Below, piece after piece: positions 43,567 through 53,118 of a stretch of DNA of 64,000 nt. Made by a program: the position numbers and the translations under genes. The first letter of the stretch is position 1. Each line of letters starts with the position of its first letter. The DNA comes from an uncultured Paracoccaceae bacterium (GTDB lineage Bacteria; Pseudomonadota; Alphaproteobacteria; Rhodobacterales; Rhodobacteraceae): NCBI GenBank assembly GCA_947494445.1, contig CANLVD010000008.1, positions 62,001-126,000 on the forward strand, read 5' to 3'. The notes beneath the pieces are model-generated. The model saw nothing but the letters and a program-made list of their open reading frames with translations. It was not told the origin of the DNA and did not search any database.

Positions 43567-44664
43567 TCAAGTGTTGAACAGGAAGTGCAGCACGTCGCCG
43601 TCTGCAACCTCGTAGCCTTTGCCTTCAGCGCGCATCTTGCCGGCTTCCTTGGACGGCTGCTCTCCTCCAAGGGTGACGTAATCCTCGTAGGCGATGGTTT
43701 CTGCGCGTATGAACCCGCGTTCGAAATCACCGTGGATGACGCCCGCCGCGCCGGGGGCAAGTGTGCCTGCGGTGATGGTCCAGGCGCGGGCTTCCTTGGG
43801 ACCAACGGTGAAATAGGTGCGCAGGCCCAAAAGGTCATAGCCTGCTGCGATCAGCCGGTCGAGGCCGGCCTCAGCAAGTCCAAGTTCTGACAGGAATTCC
43901 GTGCGTTCCTCATCGTCAAGTTGGGCGATCTCTTCCTCAATGGCAGCAGAAATCACGACGGAAGCCGCACCTTGCGCCTCAGCCATCTTGGCGACAGCGG
44001 CAGAATGGGCATTGCCGGTTGCTGCGGCATCTTCTTCCACGTTGCAGACGTAAAGAATGGGTTTGGTGGTCAGCAGTTGCAGCATCCGCCAGGCTTTCGC
44101 GTCTTCGCCCGAGACCTCAACCGTACGCGCGGGCTTACCGCTTTCCAAAGCTGCCTTGGCGGCCATCATCAGCCCTTCCTGCTGCTTTGCTTCCTTGTCG
44201 CCGCCCTTGATCTTGCGTTGCAGACCGGCTAGCCGCTTCTCGATGCTTTCCAGATCGGCAAGCATCAATTCAGTTTCGATGGTTTCGGCATCCTCGACCG
44301 GGTTCACGCGGCCATCCACATGGGTCACGTCATCGTCCTCAAAACAGCGCAGCACATGGGCAATTGCATCGCATTCGCGGATGTTCGCCAGAAACTGGTT
44401 GCCTAGCCCCTCTCCCCGCGATGCGCCCTTCACAAGGCCTGCAATATCCACAAAGGTCATTCGGGTCGGGATGATCTGTTTGGAAGAGGCGATGGCAGCC
44501 AGCTTGTCCAGACGCTCGTCAGGGACGGAGACTTCACCCACATTGGGTTCGATCGTGCAGAACGGAAAGTTCGCAGCCTGAGCGGCTGCTGTGCGGGTGA
44601 GCGCGTTAAACAGCGTGGACTTGCCCACATTCGGCAGACCGACAATGCCCATCTTGAAGCCCAT
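43567..44664 (-). CDS. ychF: Redox-regulated ATPase/GTPase YchF
   Basis: A 365-residue Obg-family P-loop protein. The P-loop GLPNVGKSTLF, the G3-like DIAGLVKGASRGEGLGN, the NxxE (NVEED) nucleotide-specificity motif typical of YchF, and the C-terminal TGS domain (ARAWTITAGTLAPGAAG) are visible. YchF/OLA1 binds ATP, associates with ribosomes and affects stress responses. ATG 44664 is chosen because AAGGAGAG lies just upstream and the protein then begins MGFKMGIVG; longer upstream starts add unrelated sequence. Confidence 0.96.
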   Translation of the reverse strand: MGFKMGIVGLPNVGKSTLFNALTRTAAAQAANFPFCTIEPNVGEVSVPDERLDKLAAIASSKQIIPTRMTFVDIAGLVKGASRGEGLGNQFLANIRECDAIAHVLRCFEDDDVTHVDGRVNPVEDAETIETELMLADLESIEKRLAGLQRKIKGGDKEAKQQEGLMMAAKAALESGKPARTVEVSGEDAKAWRMLQLLTTKPILYVCNVEEDAAATGNAHSAAVAKMAEAQGAASVVISAAIEEEIAQLDDEERTEFLSELGLAEAGLDRLIAAGYDLLGLRTYFTVGPKEARAWTITAGTLAPGAAGVIHGDFERGFIRAETIAYEDYVTLGGEQPSKEAGKMRAEGKGYEVADGDVLHFLFNT

Positions 44665-44803
44665 GACGCACTCTCCTTCTTGGTGGATGATCGCGCGCAT
44701 CTAGGGCAGGGGAGTGTGCAGGGTCAAGGGCAAGCGAGATCTGGGCATTGATTTCACCGCGCATATGACGCAAACGATGGCCAAGACAGCGAGGGATGCT
44801 TTC

Positions 44804-45595
44804 ATGACACGGATTGACGACAAATTTGCGCAACTCAAGGCAGACGGCAAGAAAGCATTCGTCTCTTATGTGATGGCCGGTGATCCGAACTTTAAGACCT
44901 CGCTTGAGATTGTGAAAGGTTTGCCAGCAGCCGGTGTGGACGTGATCGAACTGGGCCTGCCATTTACCGACCCTATGGCCGACGGTCCGGCTATTCAGCT
45001 TGCCGGTCAGCGCGCACTTGAGGCTGGCATGACCCTTGAGCGGACGCTAGAATTGGCGCGGGAGTTTCGCAAGGACGACCAGACCACGCCGATTGTGCTG
45101 ATGGGCTATTACAACCCGATCTTTTCCATGGGTGTGGAGGCGTTCCTGACCAGCGCCAAGGCGTCGGGCATCGACGGGCTGATCGTGGTTGATTTGCCGC
45201 CTGAGGAAGATGACGAGCTTTGCGTGCCTGCACAGGCCGCAGGTCTGAATTTCATCCGCCTGACAACGCCCACGACCGATGACGCCCGCGTCCCTGCGGT
45301 GATGACCAACACGTCAGGCTTTGTCTATTACGTCTCGATCACCGGGATCACCGGTGCAGGCTCTGCCAGCGCCGAGATGGTGGCACCGGAAGTGGCACGC
45401 CTCAAACGCGCGACAGACCTGCCGATTTGCGTCGGGTTCGGGATCAAGAGCCCTGATGCCGCCCGCGAGATCGCAGCCGTGGCAGATGGCGCGGTTGTCG
45501 GCTCTGCCATCGTCAGCCGCATCGGTGATGGGCAGTCACCGGCTGAAGTGCTGGATTATGTTCGCTCACTGGCCGAAGGCGCGCACAGCGCCTAG
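44804..45595 (+). CDS. trpA: Tryptophan synthase alpha subunit
   Basis: A 263-residue TrpA that splits indole-3-glycerol phosphate to indole and glyceraldehyde 3-phosphate. The catalytic glutamate and aspartate lie in [17 protein letters not shown], and the phosphate-binding [14 protein letters not shown] and GSAIVSRIG loops are present. ATG 44804 follows a GAGGGA site and begins the family-standard MTRIDDKF; the frame stays open upstream to 44714. No trpB is adjacent. The stop overlaps the stop of the convergent methyltransferase gene. Confidence 0.97.
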   Translation: MTRIDDKFAQLKADGKKAFVSYVMAGDPNFKTSLEIVKGLPAAGVDVIELGLPFTDPMADGPAIQLAGQRALEAGMTLERTLELAREFRKDDQTTPIVLMGYYNPIFSMGVEAFLTSAKASGIDGLIVVDLPPEEDDELCVPAQAAGLNFIRLTTPTTDDARVPAVMTNTSGFVYYVSITGITGAGSASAEMVAPEVARLKRATDLPICVGFGIKSPDAAREIAAVADGAVVGSAIVSRIGDGQSPAEVLDYVRSLAEGAHSA

Positions 45596-47148
45596 AAATC
45601 AGTCGGCGCACCGCCTTCTGATTTTCGCCGCGCAACGAAGTCCTTCAATTCGTCGCGAATGGCATCGTCGATGGGTGGGGCCTCGAACTCGTTCAGGATC
45701 GATTTCCAGACTTTGTTGGCCCTGTCTGATGTCCAGACGGCTCCGTCCTCGGCCCAGGCTTCATAATTGCGCCAATCGCTGAGATAGGGCGAATAAAACG
45801 CATCAGTATAGCGTTCCTGAGTGTGGTCACAGCCGAAGAAATGCCCGTTTGGACCCACTTCCTTGATGGCATCAAAAGCGGTTGAGGCAGCATCGGTTGC
45901 AGTGATCGAGGTCTCAAAATACCGCTGGATCTGCTGGATCAATTCGCAATCCATCACGAACTTCTCGTACGAGGCGATCAAACCTCCTTCCAGCCAACCG
46001 GCGGAGTGGTAAACCAGATTGACGCCAGATTGCACGGCAGCCCAAAGCGAGTTTGAGCTTTCCCACATCGCTTGCCCATCGGGGACATTGGCGGCACAGG
46101 CGTTCGAAGCCCTGAGCGGTATGCCATAATGGCGTGCCATCTGTCCGGTCATCTGGGTCGCGCGCATGTATTCGGGCGTACCAAAGGCAGGCGCGCCGGT
46201 TTTCATGTCCACGTTTGAGGTAAAGGTTCCGAAAATGACCGGCGTCCCGGGATTGATCTCCTGATAAAGCGCAATCGCTGCAAGGCCTTCTGCCACTGAT
46301 TGCGCCACGGCGCCTGCCATGGTCACTGGTGCCATGGCGCCAGCCAGAGTGAATGGCGTGACCGTCACGGGCTGGCCGCGCCGGGCAAACCGCATGGACC
46401 CATCAAGCATTGGCCAGTCGTGTTTCAGCGGCGAGGAGGAATTGATGTTGGTGTAAAGCCGGGGCTTTGAGTAGAATTCATCGGCTGGCATGCCCGACGC
46501 GATGCGCGCCATCTCCATTACATCCTCGACCCGCTCAGGCCCCAGTGAATAGGCATGCACGACCTTGTCAGTCAGGGTCAGCTTCTCGTACAGGCAATCG
46601 AGGTGACGCACACTTGCATGGATGTCCACCGGCTCCACCGGATAGCCACCTGCCACATGGATGCAGTTGAAATACTGTGTGAATTTCATCAAGTCGCGGA
46701 AGCTGTCAAAATCGCCTACGCGCCGCCCGCGATCATTGTCCATCACGTTTGGGGGCGACGAGACATTCACGAAAGCCATGTGCTTGCCGCCAATGGTTAT
46801 CCGGCGCTCGGGATTGCGTGGCGTGATGTCAAACTGGGACGGGGCCAGGGCCACTTTTTCCATAACCCAGTCCCGGTCCATCTTGACCGTGTCGCCATCC
46901 TTTGAGAGGTCGCACCCTGCCTTGCGCAGAATGTCTTTGGCCTCTTCATTCAGAAATTCGATGCCGATCTCTTCCAACACGCGCATGGCGCAGTCGTGGA
47001 TGGCGGCCACGCCTTCTTCATCAAGGGGTTCTGTCGGGCAGTCCGGATTGATGGGCAATCGCCATGACATTTGTTCGATGGCTGACGTCGTGCTGCGGCG
47101 GGTGTTCCCCTGACGGCCGCCTGAGCGGCGGGCTCGGGTCTCGGACAT
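45592..47148 (-). CDS. MttB-family trimethylamine methyltransferase-like protein, non-pyrrolysine
   Basis: A 518-residue corrinoid-dependent methyltransferase of the MttB superfamily. The frame is uninterrupted, so it lacks the in-frame amber codon that encodes pyrrolysine in true MttB. Non-Pyl homologues demethylate quaternary amines such as glycine betaine (MtgB) or carnitine (MtcB). The carnitine operon 3.4 kb away makes such a substrate attractive, but no corrinoid protein is nearby. ATG 47148 is preferred as the start; the open frame continues upstream to 47211. The gene ends with TAG inside the trpA stop region. Confidence 0.88.
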   Translation of the reverse strand: MSETRARRSGGRQGNTRRSTTSAIEQMSWRLPINPDCPTEPLDEEGVAAIHDCAMRVLEEIGIEFLNEEAKDILRKAGCDLSKDGDTVKMDRDWVMEKVALAPSQFDITPRNPERRITIGGKHMAFVNVSSPPNVMDNDRGRRVGDFDSFRDLMKFTQYFNCIHVAGGYPVEPVDIHASVRHLDCLYEKLTLTDKVVHAYSLGPERVEDVMEMARIASGMPADEFYSKPRLYTNINSSSPLKHDWPMLDGSMRFARRGQPVTVTPFTLAGAMAPVTMAGAVAQSVAEGLAAIALYQEINPGTPVIFGTFTSNVDMKTGAPAFGTPEYMRATQMTGQMARHYGIPLRASNACAANVPDGQAMWESSNSLWAAVQSGVNLVYHSAGWLEGGLIASYEKFVMDCELIQQIQRYFETSITATDAASTAFDAIKEVGPNGHFFGCDHTQERYTDAFYSPYLSDWRNYEAWAEDGAVWTSDRANKVWKSILNEFEAPPIDDAIRDELKDFVARRKSEGGAPTDF

Positions 47149-47232
47149 GGATGGTCTCCGGTTTGGTCTTGGCCAGTCAAGCGGAGCAGACGGCCCGATT
47201 CTTGGCCGCAAGCGACAAGGCCATGTCGCGGA

Positions 47233-47931
47233 TCATGTCTGTGCGTCGAGCCACGCCGGCAGAAGCGAGATGTCCTGCAACACCAGATCACTGTGAGGAG
47301 CAAGGTCATCATGCTCAGCGACGCCCGTCAGCACGCCGATCCGGAACATGCCTGCGTCACGTGCAGCATGGAGGTCATGGGTGCTGTCTCCGACCATCCC
47401 GATGCTGTCCGGTGCAAGCCCCGTGTGGCTTGCAAAGGCATCCAGCATGCCGGTCTGCGGCTTGGCCCCGAAGCCGCTGTCGTAGCCCGCGATAAAATCG
47501 AACTCGGTCTCAATGCCCGCAGAGCGCAGGTTGCTGCGCGCCGGTGCTTCGGCATCATTGGTGGCAATGCCAAGTTTCATCCCACGGCTCCTTAAGCCTG
47601 CCATCAACGCTGGAAGGTCGGTCACAGCGACCTGCCGGGCGGCTGAGGTTTCCGTCCTGATCCGCTCGTAAAGCACGTCATGGGGTATGTGTGGCACGGC
47701 CTCGCGCATCACTTCGACAGTCTCGTTCAGGGATGCTGCGATGATCGTGCTTTCGGGGCGAAACCGCTCTTGCTCTGTATCAAAGGCCGTCACTTCGGCA
47801 AGGCGTGCGTGAAGCTGCGGGTCACCGTCGGCAAGCGCGCTGAGAAACCGTGCGTGAAACCTGCCCCACGTTGCCTGAAAGTCAAAAAGAGTTCCGTCTT
47901 TGTCGAAAAGCAGGGCGGACAGGCGCGGCAT
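47233..47931 (-). CDS. HAD-superfamily phosphatase, Gph-like
   Basis: A 232-residue haloacid-dehalogenase-type hydrolase. Motif I is LFDKDGTLFDF, with the nucleophilic aspartate near residue 9; motif II is in KLGIATNDAEA; motif IV is GMVGDSTHDLHAARDAGM. The cap domain and length resemble phosphoglycolate phosphatase, but the substrate cannot be fixed. ATG 47931 is preferred because it starts the conserved MPRLSALLFDKDG; the frame is open for another 72 codons upstream across an intergenic stretch. Confidence 0.9.
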   Translation of the reverse strand: MPRLSALLFDKDGTLFDFQATWGRFHARFLSALADGDPQLHARLAEVTAFDTEQERFRPESTIIAASLNETVEVMREAVPHIPHDVLYERIRTETSAARQVAVTDLPALMAGLRSRGMKLGIATNDAEAPARSNLRSAGIETEFDFIAGYDSGFGAKPQTGMLDAFASHTGLAPDSIGMVGDSTHDLHAARDAGMFRIGVLTGVAEHDDLAPHSDLVLQDISLLPAWLDAQT

Positions 47932-48096
47932 CTGGAATTCCTTTGGCAGAGTAAAAACTGGACCCGCGACACTGAGCACGTTTGTCACCGGCATACAAGT
48001 TGCTGGCTTGAGACGGCGTTCGATCTCAATTTCTCTGTTCTTTTTCGATGTGATCAGGCACTGGTCATCCGAGCGAGCAAAATGCGGGACTGGAAG
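47932..48096. promoter_or_regulatory. Divergent intergenic region between the HAD phosphatase and an oxidoreductase
   Basis: This gap of 165 bases separates two divergent genes and must hold their promoters. Open frames from both sides run through it, but neither has family-conserved sequence here, so it is treated as non-coding. No clear promoter pair could be chosen by eye. Confidence 0.35.
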
Positions 48097-49131
48097 ATGA
48101 CGGTGAAACTTGCGTTGATCGGAGCAGGGGTCATCGGTCAGCGACATCTGCGATCAATGGCCATAACCAACCGTGTGAGCTTGTCGGCGATTGTAGATAC
48201 CGCTGCTGCAGCGGGGCAGATTGCCCGTGATCTGGACGTGCCGCACTTTGCGGATACGCAAACCCTTTTGCAGAATATGCATGTAGATGGGGCCATTGTT
48301 GCGACACCGACCGAGCATCACTTGACCCCATCGCTTTGTGCCCTGTCGCACGGGGTGCATCTGTTGATCGAAAAACCGATCACATCGACCGTGGAGGAAG
48401 CCGCGCAGATCGCGAAGGTTGCTGAAAGTGCTGGTCTGCAGGTCTTGGTCGGTCATCAACGCCGCCATTACGACATGGTTGCCAAGGCGCGCGAGGTGAT
48501 CACATCGGGGCAGATCGGGCAATTGGTGGCTGTCTCCGGCCTTTGGTGTCTGCGCAAACACGACGCTTACTACGCGGCTGACTGGCGACGGAAATGGCAG
48601 GCGGGTCCGATCCTGACCAATCTCATCCACGAGATCGATTGCCTGCGTCACATCTGCGGACCGATCACATCCGTGCTGGCAGAGGTTGGCAATCCGGTTC
48701 AGGGTTTTGAAAAGGAAGATGTGGCCGCCATGGTCCTGCGCTTTGAAAGCGGAGCGTTGGGAACGTTCATTCTGTCGGATCAGGCCGATGGCCCATGGGC
48801 ATGGGAATTTGCGACCGGCGAGAATGATGCACTGCCGTCCACAGATCAGAATTGCCTGAAATTCATCGGCACCAAGGGCGCGCTCGACTTTCCCAACCTG
48901 ACGCTTTGGCAGTCTGATGATCCCGAGCCGTCATGGACAAGTTCAAAATCGTCTCTCGATCTGCCGACTGAGTTTGGTGATCCTTATGTGCGTCAACTGG
49001 ATCATTTTGCCGACATTATCGAAGGCATCGCCAAGCCAATTGTCAGCGCGAAAGATGCAACTGAAAGTCTCCGCGCGACCTTGGCGGTGCTGGACGCAGC
49101 CCGAACGGGTCGCCGTGTATCCCTGACATGA
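48097..49131 (+). CDS. Gfo/Idh/MocA family oxidoreductase (solitary copy)
   Basis: A 344-residue NAD(P)-dependent oxidoreductase with Rossmann loop ALIGAGVIGQRHLR and catalytic-lysine segment IEKPITSTVEEA. The following GHQRRHYDMVAKAREV and LIHEIDCLRHICG stretches fit the family. ATG 48097 is chosen because it starts five codons before the beta-strand; ATG 48082 in the same frame is possible. It is unlinked to the three paralogues of the first operon and seems to stand alone. Substrate unknown. Confidence 0.88.
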   Translation: MTVKLALIGAGVIGQRHLRSMAITNRVSLSAIVDTAAAAGQIARDLDVPHFADTQTLLQNMHVDGAIVATPTEHHLTPSLCALSHGVHLLIEKPITSTVEEAAQIAKVAESAGLQVLVGHQRRHYDMVAKAREVITSGQIGQLVAVSGLWCLRKHDAYYAADWRRKWQAGPILTNLIHEIDCLRHICGPITSVLAEVGNPVQGFEKEDVAAMVLRFESGALGTFILSDQADGPWAWEFATGENDALPSTDQNCLKFIGTKGALDFPNLTLWQSDDPEPSWTSSKSSLDLPTEFGDPYVRQLDHFADIIEGIAKPIVSAKDATESLRATLAVLDAARTGRRVSLT

Positions 49132-49190
49132 AATCAACGGATTGAATTGATCTGATCACGAAGGATCCGATGCCCATGATGCTGAACGCA

Positions 49191-49976
49191 TTACAAGGCT
49201 TTGGGCAGTACAAAAGACGTATCAAAAAACAACGAAATCCAGTCGCTGTGCCACATGTCGATGTCTTCGCGCCATCGCAAAACCACGGTATTGATCAGAC
49301 ATTGCGCTTCATCAGGCAGAACCGGCCTTGCATATCCGTCTTCATCGGTTCGGATCGCTTGGGTGGTCACTTCGTTGGGTTCTGGGCCAGCCTTGCAGGT
49401 TACATGCGCAAGTTGGCCCTTTTTGGGGTTCTGCCCGTCAAAAAAGCGAAACGCATCGCCATCCAGCACCCATTCCATGGGCAATCCCACACGCTGATCT
49501 TGACCGGAGGGAGAACCAAAACGCACAAGGGTCTTGTTCAGCCTCCGGTAGGTTTCCCGGATGGAGCCGTCTATGCTTTCAATTCCCTCAGGTCGCTCAA
49601 GCGCATCTTCGCGACCGATCTCTTTGAGGAAACGTTCAAACGCATCGCGTGACGAGTAAAACAGGCGCTGAGGCCGCGTTTCCAAGGCAAGCACATGCAT
49701 GCCATCCTCAAAAGGTGTCAGGTCATTGCGACGTGCAGTCCGGGGATCAAAGTTCAGATCTACCACTTGGGTCGGCCCAATCCACAAAGCCTTAGAAAAG
49801 GCTCTGGGTTGAAACGTGTAGCTGTTCCCGTCCAGCCGCTCTCCGATCATGATTCTGGGCGACAGGGGTTCGCCTGACGCCAGCACCATTTTGCCCGGCT
49901 CGATCCAGAACTCATGGGCATGTGCAGATGTCGCCATGAGGACACAACAGATGAGCAGTTTGAGAGATTTAAGCAT
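49191..49976 (-). CDS. DUF4198 family secreted protein
   Basis: A 261-residue protein with a signal peptide (residues 1-20, cleavage near AHA-HEFWIEP) whose mature part starts with the HEFWIEP pattern typical of DUF4198, a family associated with metal-related periplasmic or carrier functions. Aromatic and charged residues dominate; no catalytic motif stands out. It overlaps the anti-sigma gene by eight bases and is last in the operon gspG-H-I-C-D-sigma-anti-sigma, so it may be a regulon member or a substrate of the secretion system. Confidence 0.82.
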   Translation of the reverse strand: MLKSLKLLICCVLMATSAHAHEFWIEPGKMVLASGEPLSPRIMIGERLDGNSYTFQPRAFSKALWIGPTQVVDLNFDPRTARRNDLTPFEDGMHVLALETRPQRLFYSSRDAFERFLKEIGREDALERPEGIESIDGSIRETYRRLNKTLVRFGSPSGQDQRVGLPMEWVLDGDAFRFFDGQNPKKGQLAHVTCKAGPEPNEVTTQAIRTDEDGYARPVLPDEAQCLINTVVLRWREDIDMWHSDWISLFFDTSFVLPKAL

Positions 49977-50622
49977 CTTCCAGATTTCCTACAGCAAGGA
50001 CAGGACCGGTCGGCAAGCCCGTGGGAGAACCGCCGAAGGGCTCCTGACTGACAGCCAGTGTTGCACCAGCCTGCAAAGCGCCTGCGAGCGCGTTTGTCAT
50101 CTCGGTCCGTGCATCAAATGTGCCAAGCGATTGAGGTGCTCCATCCTCGGGCAGAAGCCACAATTCCAGTGTGCCGTCGGGCGGAAGATCACCTTCCGTC
50201 ACCCTGACCTCAATCAGATCGGTGTCCCGGTCAACCGCCACACTGACGCCAAAGGGCGGATCACTGCCTTCAAGCTGGGCCTGCAACTCGAAGCTCTGAT
50301 CTGGTGTCAGAAGCTGCACTCCAAGCGCAATTGCGAGCACTGCCGCGGTTGCGATCAGGCCAAGGGTCTTCCAGAAGATGCGTGGGGATCGGGGTGACCC
50401 GAAAAGGGTTTGATCGACCCGGTTCTTGATCCTTCGAGGTGCAACAGCTTCGGCATAGTCTGCATTCAGGTTTTCCAGATGTTCTGCCCAGACGTGCACC
50501 CTGCGCTCAAAACCAGCATCCTGAGTGATCCTGTTTTTAACCGTCTCGCGCTCTGTATGATCCAGAAGACCGATTACAAATTCTGCTGCGAGCGCGTCGT
50601 CGTCATCCTTGTCTTGTGTCAT
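49969..50622 (-). CDS. RskA-like anti-sigma factor
   Basis: A 217-residue membrane-spanning anti-sigma factor. Residues 1-80 are the cytoplasmic sigma-binding region (FVIGLLDHTERETVKNRI, ending before RIFWK), 84-105 form the single transmembrane helix, and the periplasmic part contains the RskA C-terminal motif LELWLLPEDGAPQSLG. It should hold the upstream ECF sigma factor inactive until an envelope signal is sensed, probably through regulated proteolysis as in SigK/RskA. The start overlaps the sigma gene by four bases. Confidence 0.88.
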   Translation of the reverse strand: MTQDKDDDDALAAEFVIGLLDHTERETVKNRITQDAGFERRVHVWAEHLENLNADYAEAVAPRRIKNRVDQTLFGSPRSPRIFWKTLGLIATAAVLAIALGVQLLTPDQSFELQAQLEGSDPPFGVSVAVDRDTDLIEVRVTEGDLPPDGTLELWLLPEDGAPQSLGTFDARTEMTNALAGALQAGATLAVSQEPFGGSPTGLPTGPVLAVGNLEDA

Positions 50623-51176
50623 AGCGATGCCTGCTCAAGACAATCGCGCAGCCGAAGCAGACTGCGGCGCAACCATGTGCGCATCGTGTTCAGTGGCGTG
50701 CCAAACCGGTCGGCAAGCTCTTGATACGAATACCCTTCCAGATAGGCAGACCGGACTGCATCAGCGCGATCCGTTTCGAGTTCGTCCAGACAGGCCTGAA
50801 TGCGTGAACGATCCTCGGACAGGGCAAATTCAGCTTCCGGGTTGGGGTTACCATCTGGAACATCGGCTGCCATTTCAACCGGTACAACCGGCAATTGGCG
50901 TAGTCTGAGCCGGTCAATGGCAAGGTTGCGCGTCAATGTGGTCAGCCACGACAGGGCCTTGGCTTGCCCGGGGTGAAACGTTCCGGCTTTTTGCCATATG
51001 CGAATGAAGGCATCCTGAAGCAGGTCTTCAGCCTCGGCCCGGTTTTTCATCATGCGCAGGGCAACCGCGAACAATCGACCCGAGGTTTGGGTGTAAAGCA
51101 CATCGAATGCCTGCCTGTCACGCAGGGCGACACGGGCAATCAGATCGTCAAGTTCAAGCTCAATGGTCTGGCTCAT
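50619..51176 (-). CDS. ECF RNA polymerase sigma factor (SigK-like)
   Basis: A 185-residue ECF sigma factor. Region 2 contains AEDLLQDAFIRIWQKAG (residues about 48-64) and the promoter-melting TLTRNLAIDRLR; region 4 contains GYSYQELADRFGTPLNTMRTWLRRSLLRLRDCL with the helix-turn-helix. ATG 51176 is chosen as it starts the conserved region; the longer frame to 51290 runs into the secretin gene. It lies 31 bases after gspD on the same strand and so is probably cotranscribed with it, which could make the secretion operon self-regulated. Confidence 0.92.
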   Translation of the reverse strand: MSQTIELELDDLIARVALRDRQAFDVLYTQTSGRLFAVALRMMKNRAEAEDLLQDAFIRIWQKAGTFHPGQAKALSWLTTLTRNLAIDRLRLRQLPVVPVEMAADVPDGNPNPEAEFALSEDRSRIQACLDELETDRADAVRSAYLEGYSYQELADRFGTPLNTMRTWLRRSLLRLRDCLEQASL

Positions 51177-51207
51177 TACCGAGCACTCCGGTTCAAATGG
51201 CATATCA

Positions 51208-53118
51208 TCAGTAAAGGCCTCCCAGTTCCAGGCGGACCGGCTTTCGTGACTTCGCAGCTCGCTCTGGCGACAGATCGGTCCGGGCGTCATCCAACGCCTT
51301 CAAACGTGCATCATAGGTTTGCTTGAGGTTGAGGTTTGAGCGCATCACCGTTGGTTTGAGGAAGACAAACAACGTGCGTCGTGTGTTGTTGCGCCCGCGC
51401 GATTTGAACAGATTGCCCAAGAGCGGCACATCGCCCAAACCGGGGACCTTCTGCAGGCTTTCCAGATCATCGCGGGTGATCAATCCACCCAGCACAATGG
51501 TTGACCCATTCTCGGCCAGAATGCTGGTCTGGATGGCCCGCCGGTTTGTGATCAGATCCGCAGCCCCCTCAACATTTGCGTTTACCAGCGATGAAACCTC
51601 CTGGCTGATGTCCAGCCGGACCGTGTCACCTGCATTGATCCGTGGCAGGACATTCATGGTCAGGCCAACATCACGCCGCTCGATGGTCGTGAAAGGCTGT
51701 GCGGTATTGCCGTCAGTTGCGAAAGAGCCGGTGCGAAACGGCACGTTCTGCCCGACCACGATGGACGCAGGCTGATTGTCCAGCGTCATCAAAGACGGTG
51801 TCGACAGCAGATTGGCGCTGGTGTTCTGGTTCAGGGCTTGCAGGAGCAGACCAAAATCACTGCTGCCTAAACTCAGGCTTCCACCCGCCACAGCAAGGGC
51901 TGAATTGGACACGCCGAGCGCTGTCAAAAGCGTGCCAAGGCTTGTTCCGCCATTGCCAAAGGTCGTTGCTGCCAGCCCCGTGGGCGGTGCCAGTGTGTCG
52001 ATCCCGAGTTGAGCGCTGATCCGTTGCGCGGTTTCGCCCGAAACCTCGACAATCGCGGCCTCGATCAAGACTTGCGCGCGCTTGCGGTCGATCTGCTTCA
52101 GCAGTGATGCCACCTCATTGAGCTGCGCTTCTGTTCCCCGCGCGATGATGGCATTCTGTGCCACGTCGGCAGCGACCGTGACCTCGCCGGCCTCCAGCTG
52201 AGGAGCAGCCGCATTCAGACCGTTTTGCTGCAATTCGCTGGCCACCGCGTTGGTCACCCCGGGCGCTGCTCCGTTCAAGGTCGCGTTCAAAATGGCTGCA
52301 ACCTGTTCCGCCTCTCCGAAACTCAAGGCGAATACGCGCGTGCTCAGTGCGATTTGCGGGTTGCTCACAGGCGGCACATCCATCGATCTTGCCAATGCTT
52401 CAATCTCGGTCAACTGATCGGCTGTGCCCCGCAGCAATAGTGTGTTCGAACCGGGATCGACGGAAAGACGGGGGCCTGTTGGATTGGCACCCAGAACCTC
52501 GACAATCGCTGCACCGACCACACTGGCCTGAGTGTGTCGAAACTGAAGAACCTTTGATGTGCGAACCTCATCGCGATCAAGGCTGTTGGCCACTTCAATC
52601 AGTTTTCTGGCCACTTGCTCGGTGGCCGTGATCAGAACCGCGTTCGGAGTTTCAAGCGCTTCGATGGATCCGGCCGTTGACACCAGAGGGCGCAGGACGC
52701 GCACGGCCTCGGAAGAGGGAAGGTTTTCCAGTTCGATCAGCCGCGTGACAAAATCCTGGCTGCCCGCAGTCTTGATACCCTCTCCAACCTGAGCCGCGGC
52801 CCGCGCGGCTTCAAGCGGGATTACTTGCCAGATCGCCCCGCTTTGTACCGCATGAAATCCACGCACTTTAAGGATCGACTGAAACAACTCCCAAGTGCCA
52901 GTTCTGTCCAGTGGTTCGGAGGAGACAACGGTGATGTCCCCTCGCAAATCGGGATGCACCACCAGCGTGCGATCGGTGATGTCCGCGATCTGTTCGGCCA
53001 GAATGGTGATATCGGTCTGACGCAGATTGATCGTGTAGGTCTCAGCCTTTTCTTGCCCGATTCCCAGCGAAGGAGAAAGCAAACCAACGATCAAAGCCAT
53101 GCGAAACAACATACCCAT
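51208..53118 (-). CDS. gspD: Type II secretion secretin GspD
   Basis: A 636-residue outer-membrane secretin. Order: signal peptide (about 1-22), an N0 domain (TYTINLRQTDITILAEQI), N1-N3 domains with repeated IQVD-like strands, and a C-terminal beta-barrel domain ending VPGLGDVPLLGNLFKSR. It forms the channel for folded exoproteins. Start is ATG 53118 (TGATG overlap with gspC); GTG 53121 and ATG 53112 are alternatives. No pilotin GspS gene is adjacent. The last 45 residues (DARTDLSPERAAKSRKP) form a charged tail. Confidence 0.95.
   Translation of the reverse strand: MGMLFRMALIVGLLSPSLGIGQEKAETYTINLRQTDITILAEQIADITDRTLVVHPDLRGDITVVSSEPLDRTGTWELFQSILKVRGFHAVQSGAIWQVIPLEAARAAAQVGEGIKTAGSQDFVTRLIELENLPSSEAVRVLRPLVSTAGSIEALETPNAVLITATEQVARKLIEVANSLDRDEVRTSKVLQFRHTQASVVGAAIVEVLGANPTGPRLSVDPGSNTLLLRGTADQLTEIEALARSMDVPPVSNPQIALSTRVFALSFGEAEQVAAILNATLNGAAPGVTNAVASELQQNGLNAAAPQLEAGEVTVAADVAQNAIIARGTEAQLNEVASLLKQIDRKRAQVLIEAAIVEVSGETAQRISAQLGIDTLAPPTGLAATTFGNGGTSLGTLLTALGVSNSALAVAGGSLSLGSSDFGLLLQALNQNTSANLLSTPSLMTLDNQPASIVVGQNVPFRTGSFATDGNTAQPFTTIERRDVGLTMNVLPRINAGDTVRLDISQEVSSLVNANVEGAADLITNRRAIQTSILAENGSTIVLGGLITRDDLESLQKVPGLGDVPLLGNLFKSRGRNNTRRTLFVFLKPTVMRSNLNLKQTYDARLKALDDARTDLSPERAAKSRKPVRLELGGLY

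Noticed and set aside
44714-44803. Longer start for trpA
   Set aside because: The extra 30 residues are not family-like; ATG 44804 has a ribosome-binding site and the standard N-terminus.
45592-47148. Pyrrolysine-containing MttB
   Set aside because: The frame has no internal TAG; the only TAG is at the natural end of the family domain.
47932-48147. N-terminal extension of the HAD phosphatase
   Set aside because: The added 72 residues are basic and unconserved and overlap the oxidoreductase's upstream region; ATG 47931 starts the canonical HAD motif.
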